From NCBI RefSeq assembly GCF_026168755.1, contig NZ_JAPFDR010000005.1:51282-115281 (forward strand): DNA of 64,000 nt, read 5' to 3'. The position numbers and the translations under genes were made by a program. Source of the stretch: Clostridium sp. Its GTDB lineage: Bacteria; Bacillota; Clostridia; Clostridiales; Clostridiaceae. Under the pieces are notes generated by a model. It worked only from the letters and a program-made list of their open reading frames with translations, was not told the DNA's origin and did no database searches. Positions 58,978 through 64,000 of this stretch are shown piece by piece (within the stretch, counting starts at the first letter, position 1; each line of letters starts with the position of its first letter).

Positions 58978-59775
58978 TTGTTTACGATTAGAAATTATGT
59001 AATAGCAGAGAGTTTAGAACAGGCTTATGAATTAAATCAAAAGAAAAATAATGTTGTATTAGGTGGAATAGGATGGCTAAAGATGGGGGGAAGAAACATT
59101 CAAACTGCTATAGACTTATCAGCATTAGGTTTAGATAAAATTGAAGAGGATGAAGAATGTTTTAAAATAGGGTGTATGTGCACATTAAGACAATTAGAAA
59201 CTCATGAATCTTTAAATTCTTATTTTGATGGAATAATAGCAAAATCAGTTATACATATAGTTGGTGTACAATTTAGAAATTGTGCAACTATTGGTGGAAG
59301 TGTTTATTCAAGATTTGGATTTTCAGATATATTAACAGCACTTTTATCACTAGATACATATGTAGAATTATTTAATAAAGGAATTATTCCACTTTCTCAA
59401 TATAGAGATATGCCTTATGATAATGACATTTTAGTAAGAATTATAATAAAGAAAGATAATAGAAGAACTACATATTTAACTCATAGAAATAGTGCAACTG
59501 ATATTCCTACTTTAGCAGTAGCAGTATCAAGATTACAGGATAAATGGAATATTGTAATTGGAGCTAGACCACAAAAGGCTATGACTTTAAATGCAGCAGA
59601 ACTTTTAAGTGAAATTCCAACTCAAAAAGAAATTGATGAAGTTGTTGAATATGTTATGCGAAATGTTAAATTTGATAGTAATATGAGAGGAAGTAAAGAG
59701 TATAGACAAATACTTGCTAAGGTATTTATAAATAGAGCAATAAGTGAAATTACAGGAGGAAGCTATGGAAATTAA
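58978..59775 (+). CDS. xdhB: Xanthine dehydrogenase-type FAD-binding subunit
   Basis: A 265-residue FAD-binding subunit of a molybdenum hydroxylase. GGIGWLKMGGR (about 29-39) and FRNCATIGGSVYSRFGFSD (about 98-116) are the FAD-contact motifs. It passes electrons from the 2Fe-2S subunit to NAD or another acceptor. The start is TTG, nine bases after a good GGAGGT. The next gene starts within its end, so the subunits are coupled. Confidence 0.88.
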   Translation: MFTIRNYVIAESLEQAYELNQKKNNVVLGGIGWLKMGGRNIQTAIDLSALGLDKIEEDEECFKIGCMCTLRQLETHESLNSYFDGIIAKSVIHIVGVQFRNCATIGGSVYSRFGFSDILTALLSLDTYVELFNKGIIPLSQYRDMPYDNDILVRIIIKKDNRRTTYLTHRNSATDIPTLAVAVSRLQDKWNIVIGARPQKAMTLNAAELLSEIPTQKEIDEVVEYVMRNVKFDSNMRGSKEYRQILAKVFINRAISEITGGSYGN

Positions 59776-60223
59776 GCTATGGATAAATAATAAACTTTTT
59801 CAAGAGAATGTAGAAGCAGATATGTTACTAATTGATTATGTAAGAAGTAAAGGCTTTTTAAGTGTAAAAAGAGGTTGTGAAACTGCTAACTGTGGTTTAT
59901 GTACTGTTCATTTAGATGGAAAGCCGGTTTTATCATGTAGTACTCTTGTAATGAAAGCAAATGGTAAAAAGGTAACTACTCTTGAGGGGTTAAAAGAAGA
60001 AGCAGAGGAATTTGGTGCATTTATGGCAGATCAAGGTGCAGAACAATGTGGATTCTGTAGTCCTGGATTTGTAATGAATGTGTTAGCAATGAGTAAAGAA
60101 TTAGAAAATCCTACTGAAGATGAAATTAAGCATTATTTAGCAGGTAATCTTTGTAGATGTACAGGCTATATGAGCCAATTAAGAGCAATTAAAAATTTCT
60201 TAGAAGCTAAAAAGGAGGACTAG
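59765..60223 (+). CDS. Xanthine dehydrogenase-type 2Fe-2S subunit
   Basis: A protein of about 152 residues with two clusters. The plant-type ferredoxin loop is GCETANCGLCTVHLDGKPVLSC (about 38-59, read in two parts) and the second cluster is CGFCSPGF with CRCTGY (about 98-136). It relays electrons from the Mo centre to FAD. The start at 59765 follows AGGAGG; it overlaps the FAD subunit by 11 bases. Confidence 0.93.
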   Translation: MEIKLWINNKLFQENVEADMLLIDYVRSKGFLSVKRGCETANCGLCTVHLDGKPVLSCSTLVMKANGKKVTTLEGLKEEAEEFGAFMADQGAEQCGFCSPGFVMNVLAMSKELENPTEDEIKHYLAGNLCRCTGYMSQLRAIKNFLEAKKED

Positions 60224-60225
60224 AG

Positions 60226-62505
60226 ATGAAATACGTTAATAAAGGTATAAGAAAAAAGGATGCCATGTCATTACTTACTGGTAAGCCAGTTTATACAGAT
60301 GATATAGTACCAAGTAATTGTTTAGTAGTTAAAGTTCTTAGAAGTCCTCATGCACATGCTTTAATAGAAGACATAAATACAACAATAGCAAGTAAAGTTC
60401 CAGGAATAGAGTGTATATTAACATATAAGGATGTTCCACAAAAGAGATTCACAACAGCAGGACAATCTTATCCAGAACCAAGTCCATATGATAGATTAAT
60501 TTTAGATAAAAGACTTAGATGTGTTGGAGATCCAGTTGCTATAGTTGCTGGTGAAAATGAGAAGGCTGTTAATAAAGCTTTAAATTTAATTAAAGTTAAA
60601 TATGAAGTTTTAGAAGCTGTTTTAGACTTTAGAGAGGCTTTAGATAATAAAGTTGTAGTTCATCCAGAAGAAAATTTTGTTGTTTTAAATGATTGGATTA
60701 ATGCAGATAAAAAGAGAAATGTATGTTCAAAAGGTGATTTTACTTATGGTGATGTAGATGAAGAATTAAGTAAATGTGCTCATATAATAGAGCAAACTTA
60801 TCATACTAAAGCTAATAGCCAAGCTATGATGGAAACTTTTAGAGCATTTACAGAGCTTGATACATATGGAAGATTAAATATAACAAGTGCAACTCAAGTT
60901 CCTTTCCATGTAAGACGTATATTAGCTAATGCCTTAGATATTCCAAAATCTAATATAAGGGTAATTAAGCCGAGAATAGGTGGAGGATTTGGGGCAAAGC
61001 AAAGTGTTGTTGCAGAAATATTCCCAGCTATAGTTACAATGAAGACTGGAAAGCCTGCTAAGATGGTTTATACTCGTGAAGAAAGTATGACTAATGGTAG
61101 TCCAAGACACGAAATGGAGATTAAAGTTAAATTAGGTGCAGATGAAAATGGTATAATAAAAGCTATTTATATGTATACATTATCTAATGCAGGTGCATAT
61201 GGAGATCATGGACCAACAACTGTAGGTTTATCAGGTCATAAGTCAATGCCTCTTTATAGCGGAGCAAAGGCATATAAATTTGAATATGATGTTGTTTATT
61301 CTAATACTATGGGGGCAGGAGCTTATAGGGGTTATGGAGCTACTCAAGGATTATTTGCTTTAGAATCAGCTGTAAATGAATTGGCAGACAAGCTTAATAT
61401 TGATCCTATTAAGTTAAGAGAAATGAATATGGTTGCTGAAGGACAAATAATGCCTGCATATTATAATGAGCAAGCAAATAGCTGCGCCTTAGATAGATGT
61501 TTATCAAAAGCTAAGGAAATGATTGATTGGGGTAATAAATATCCATGTAGAGATATGGGAAATGGAAAAGTAAGGTCTGTTGGTGTGGCTATGGCTATGC
61601 AAGGATCTGGTATATCAGCAGTAGATACTGCTGCAGTTGAAATAAAACTTAATGATGATGGATTCTATACATTAATGATTGGTGCTGCTGATATGGGAAC
61701 AGGATGTGATACAATATTAGCCCAAATGGCAGCAGATTGTTTAGATTGTGATATAGATAATATTATTGTTCATGGTGTTGATACAGATCAAAGTCCATAT
61801 GATACAGGTTCATATGCATCTAGTACAACTTATATAACAGGTGGAGCTGTTATTAAAACTTGTGAAAAAATGAGAAAGAGAATTATTGAAGAGGCCGCAA
61901 AAGCATTAAACTGTCCAGTTGAAAATTTAGAATTTGATGGTAAAAAAGTATTTTCAGTAATTGATGAAAAAGAAATAACATTAGCTGATATAGCTAATAA
62001 CACTTTAGTTGGTGGATTTAGAACTATAAGCGAAAGTGAATCACATTATTCAGAAGTTTCACCTCCTCCATTTATGGTTGGAATTGTGGAAACAGAAGTT
62101 GATAAGTTAACAGGTAAAGTGGATATAATTGATTATGTTGCAGTTGTAGACTGTGGAACAGTTGTTAATCCTAACTTAGCAAGAATTCAAGCAGAAGGTG
62201 GAATAGCTCAAGGTATAGGAATGGCACTTTATGAGGATATAACTTATACTGAAAAAGGAAAGATGAGAAATGATTCATTCCTTCAATATAAGATACCTAC
62301 AAGACTTGATGTTGGTAATATTAGAGTTGAATTTGAATCAAGTTTTGAGCAAACAGGACCATTTGGAGCTAAGTCTATAGGAGAAATTGTTATTAATACG
62401 CCATCTCCAGCATTAGCTCACGCAGTATATAATGCAACTAAGGTTAATATAAGAACATTACCAATAACATCAGAAAAAATAGTTATGGGAATGCTTAAAA
62501 AATAA
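60226..62505 (+). CDS. xdhA: Xanthine dehydrogenase-type molybdopterin-binding subunit
   Basis: A 759-residue catalytic subunit. RRKDAMSLLTGKPVYTDDI-like opening, GGGFGAKQSV (about 253), GAGAYRGYGATQ (about 362-373) and the C-terminal GPFGAKSIGEIVI with the catalytic glutamate (about 728) are the Mo-cofactor and catalytic motifs. It hydroxylates a purine or other heterocycle. The closeness of the purine permease favours xanthine or hypoxanthine. AAGGAGGAC precedes the ATG. No selD or selenium genes are visible to say whether this is a selenium-dependent form. Confidence 0.9.
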   Translation: MKYVNKGIRKKDAMSLLTGKPVYTDDIVPSNCLVVKVLRSPHAHALIEDINTTIASKVPGIECILTYKDVPQKRFTTAGQSYPEPSPYDRLILDKRLRCVGDPVAIVAGENEKAVNKALNLIKVKYEVLEAVLDFREALDNKVVVHPEENFVVLNDWINADKKRNVCSKGDFTYGDVDEELSKCAHIIEQTYHTKANSQAMMETFRAFTELDTYGRLNITSATQVPFHVRRILANALDIPKSNIRVIKPRIGGGFGAKQSVVAEIFPAIVTMKTGKPAKMVYTREESMTNGSPRHEMEIKVKLGADENGIIKAIYMYTLSNAGAYGDHGPTTVGLSGHKSMPLYSGAKAYKFEYDVVYSNTMGAGAYRGYGATQGLFALESAVNELADKLNIDPIKLREMNMVAEGQIMPAYYNEQANSCALDRCLSKAKEMIDWGNKYPCRDMGNGKVRSVGVAMAMQGSGISAVDTAAVEIKLNDDGFYTLMIGAADMGTGCDTILAQMAADCLDCDIDNIIVHGVDTDQSPYDTGSYASSTTYITGGAVIKTCEKMRKRIIEEAAKALNCPVENLEFDGKKVFSVIDEKEITLADIANNTLVGGFRTISESESHYSEVSPPPFMVGIVETEVDKLTGKVDIIDYVAVVDCGTVVNPNLARIQAEGGIAQGIGMALYEDITYTEKGKMRNDSFLQYKIPTRLDVGNIRVEFESSFEQTGPFGAKSIGEIVINTPSPALAHAVYNATKVNIRTLPITSEKIVMGMLKK

Positions 62506-62518
62506 TAGTATTACGCAC

Positions 62519-62737
62519 CACATGGGAGCGAAAAAGTGAAATATTTATTTTCCGGGAACTGTGAAATTTTCACCTAGAATTTATATCTTTGTTCCATTGA
62601 ACTTGCTAAAGTTGTAAAAGTCGCTTACGCTTCAATACAACTTCTTTACGCAAGTTCAATTCCACAAAGATTAAATTCTACGGCTTAATTTCAATGTTCT
62701 CTCCAAATTAATATTTCATTTTTTCTTTTTTCATGTG
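62519..62737. repeat. Long palindromic (MITE-like) element
   Basis: Two arms of about 100 bases are inverted copies of each other around a 19-base loop (62617-62635). Paired blocks: CACATG/CATGTG (62519-62524, 62732-62737), TGAAATATT/AATATTTCA (62537, 62710), GAAATT/AATTTC (62563, 62687), TAGAATTTA/TAAATTCTA (62575, 62672), ATCTTTGT/ACAAAGAT (62585, 62664), ATTGAACTTGC/GCAAGTTCAAT (62596, 62650) and GTTGTA/TACAAC (62611, 62636). There is no reading frame inside. TTAC occurs on both flanks but is too short to prove a target duplication. Confidence 0.7.
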
Positions 62738-62885
62738 TTTACCTATAAGATGACACTTTTATAGTTAATGTTTTCTGCTACAAATTTTTCTCATATGATA
62801 TTTAAATAAAATATAGTAGAAGTCGTTAACCTTTAAGTTTGTTATGAGGAAAATTATATCTTTTGGTTTGAAAACCAGTGATAGA

Positions 62886-62974
62886 GAAAAATTAATGATA
62901 TTATCGGAAGGAATATTGTAATTAAATTCTTAACGTAAATTACACTATTCCTGGAGGTAATATCATTAATTTTC
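62886..62974. repeat. Second palindromic element upstream of the MocA-like gene
   Basis: AATTAATGATATTA (62890-62903) pairs with TAATATCATTAATT (62958-62971), and GGAATA-TTGTAATT (62910-62923) with AATTAC-AC-TATTCC (62938-62951), leaving a 14-base loop. No long T run follows. It could be a mobile repeat or a regulatory leader for the gene at 63026. The 52-base space to that gene, and the 148 bases between the two palindromes, hold no gene I can support. Confidence 0.6.
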
Positions 62975-63025
62975 GTCATCACGGCATTCAAATATTGATG
63001 AATAATTTATATAGGAGGATGAGGG

Positions 63026-63613
63026 ATGAGGATTAATTTAATACTTTTGGCGGCGGGAAATAGTAAGAGGTTTAATGGAAATAAATTATTGGCAATTTAT
63101 AAAGATAAGCCAATATATATGTATATAGTTGAAAAAGTGCTTGATTTGAAAGTAGATAAAATAATATGTGTAACTCAATATGAAGAGATAAAAGAAGCTT
63201 TATTAAATACTAATATTAATGTTGTTATGAATGATAATAGTAGTTTAGGAATTTCTAGTTCTATAAAATTAGGTATAAATTTTGATAAAAATGCTGATGG
63301 CTATATGTTTATGGTATGTGACCAACCATTTATATCAATAGAAACATTAAATTCGATAATATATAATTTTATTAATGGAGATAAAGGTATAGTTTGTATT
63401 GGTTATGGAGATAATACAGGTAATCCGGTTATATTTTCAAAAAGATATATTAATGAATTATTATTACTAGAAGGAGATATAGGTGGAAAGAGAATATTAA
63501 AAAGGCATTTAAATGATTTAAATATAGTAAATGTTGATAATGAAATTGAGTTAATTGATATAGATACACAAGAAGAATTTGGTGAATTTACTGATTTAAA
63601 ATGTTTGTATTAA
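63026..63613 (+). CDS. MocA-like molybdenum cofactor cytidylyl/nucleotidyltransferase
   Basis: A 195-residue NTP-transferase fold protein. LLAAGNSKRFNGNKLL (about 6-21) is the nucleotide-binding loop, and MVCDQPFIS (about 96-104) the metal-binding motif typical of MocA and related proteins. Such enzymes attach CMP to the molybdopterin cofactor used by xanthine dehydrogenase-type hydroxylases, which fits the locus. It is separated from xdhA by 520 bases with two palindromes. TAGGAGGAT precedes the ATG. Confidence 0.85.
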   Translation: MRINLILLAAGNSKRFNGNKLLAIYKDKPIYMYIVEKVLDLKVDKIICVTQYEEIKEALLNTNINVVMNDNSSLGISSSIKLGINFDKNADGYMFMVCDQPFISIETLNSIIYNFINGDKGIVCIGYGDNTGNPVIFSKRYINELLLLEGDIGGKRILKRHLNDLNIVNVDNEIELIDIDTQEEFGEFTDLKCLY

Positions 63614-63652
63614 AATATTTTTTTATTTTTATAAAAATTTTTAAAAATAGTG

Positions 63653-63681
63653 TTGACTTTTGTTTAAAAACACTGTAATAT
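63653..63681 (+). promoter_or_regulatory. Promoter of the tRNA cluster
   Basis: TTGACT (63653-63658) and TAATAT (63676-63681) are separated by 17 bases, about 30 bases upstream of tRNA-Glu. Confidence 0.75.
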
Positions 63682-63710
63682 ACAAAAAGTAGTCAGCAAG
63701 ACATGTGCAA

Positions 63711-63785
63711 GGCCCCTTGGTCAAGCGGTCAAGACACCACCCTTTCACGGTGGTAACAGGGGTTCGATTCCCCTAGGGGTCACCA
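63711..63785 (+). tRNA. tRNA-Glu (anticodon TTC)
   Basis: Acceptor GGCCCCT/AGGGGTC, anticodon stem CCACC/GGTGG with loop CTTTCAC, T loop TTCGATT and encoded CCA. Confidence 0.96.
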
Positions 63786-63859
63786 TTTTGACTAAAAGGA
63801 ATATCAACTTTGTTGAGTAAATTCCATTAACTAAATCAAAGATTTAGAATGTCATTTGT

Positions 63860-63933
63860 GCGGGTATCGTATATCGGTAATACTCCAGCCTTCCAAGCTG
63901 GAAAGGTGGGTTCGATTCCCACTACCCGCTCCA
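63860..63933 (+). tRNA. tRNA-Gly (anticodon TCC)
   Basis: Acceptor GCGGGTA/TACCCGC, anticodon stem CCAGC/GCTGG with loop CTTCCAA, and encoded CCA. Confidence 0.96.
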
Positions 63934-63936
63934 TAA

Positions 63937-64000
<64 letters not shown>

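Overview
The window is a low-GC, AT-rich stretch of a spore-forming, fermentative Clostridium (sensu stricto, cluster I). The taxon is inferred from content: an alpha/beta-type SASP, a SpoIVFB-like protease, the maf-radC-mreBCD-PBP2-minCDE-rodA block, an ECF RibU under an FMN riboswitch, and a bile salt hydrolase whose residues match the Clostridium perfringens enzyme at every catalytic position. The hydrolase and the ornithine decarboxylase suggest a gut inhabitant. I cannot name the species from this sequence alone.

Layout. 1-2.6 kb: FMN riboswitch and ribU, then a convergent tsaE-tsaB-rimI operon (tRNA t6A synthesis). 2.7-5.4 kb: recQ between two identical tRNA-Trp genes, each with its own promoter and terminator. 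5.5-9.3 kb: an orphan BglG/LicT-type antiterminator, a secreted phytase-like cysteine phosphatase, a stand-alone PD-(D/E)XK protein with Fe-S-type cysteines, a small membrane protein, and an ssp gene followed by a possible structured RNA. 9.3-16.6 kb: a DNA-processing group, namely YhaO and YhaN (SbcD/SbcC-like, YhaN membrane-anchored), a membrane-embedded MutS-like ATPase, a DEDDh exonuclease and a CBS protein. 16.6-20.5 kb: S1 protein, PepD and a SPOR protein. 20.7-30.7 kb: cell-shape and division block. 30.8-32.1 kb: SpoIVFB-like protease with a small membrane partner. 32.2-36.5 kb: a structured leader, radical SAM/DUF2344 pair and RNase G. 36.5-42.9 kb: the rplU-prp-rpmA-obgE-yhbY-nadD-yqeK-LCP ribosome/GTPase block and a pseudouridine synthase. 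43-49.8 kb: DD-carboxypeptidase, ComEA, lipoprotein, RDD protein, RNA methyltransferase, bile salt hydrolase, thioesterase. 49.8-56.1 kb: a fused ABC exporter, a zone with three decayed genes (PNPOx-like, HxlR, Sir2-like) and ornithine decarboxylase. 56.2-63.6 kb: a purine/xanthine hydroxylase locus (XdhC, NCS2 permease, FAD, 2Fe-2S and Mo subunits, MocA-like cytidylyltransferase) interrupted by two palindromic elements. 63.7-64 kb: tRNA-Glu, tRNA-Gly and a tRNA-Arg cut by the window edge.

How the genes fit together: most of the window is conserved clostridial core (shape, division, ribosome assembly, tRNA modification). The accessory parts are the phosphatase, bile salt hydrolase, decarboxylase, xanthine hydroxylase and the decayed genes. 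No CRISPR array, transposase or prophage was seen. The best leads for something undescribed are the structured leader at 32250-32427, the RNA-like element after ssp (9138-9205), the long palindrome at 62519-62737, and the membrane-tethered nuclease/MutS group at 9.3-16 kb. All of these rest on hand reading of sequence and pairing, without searches.
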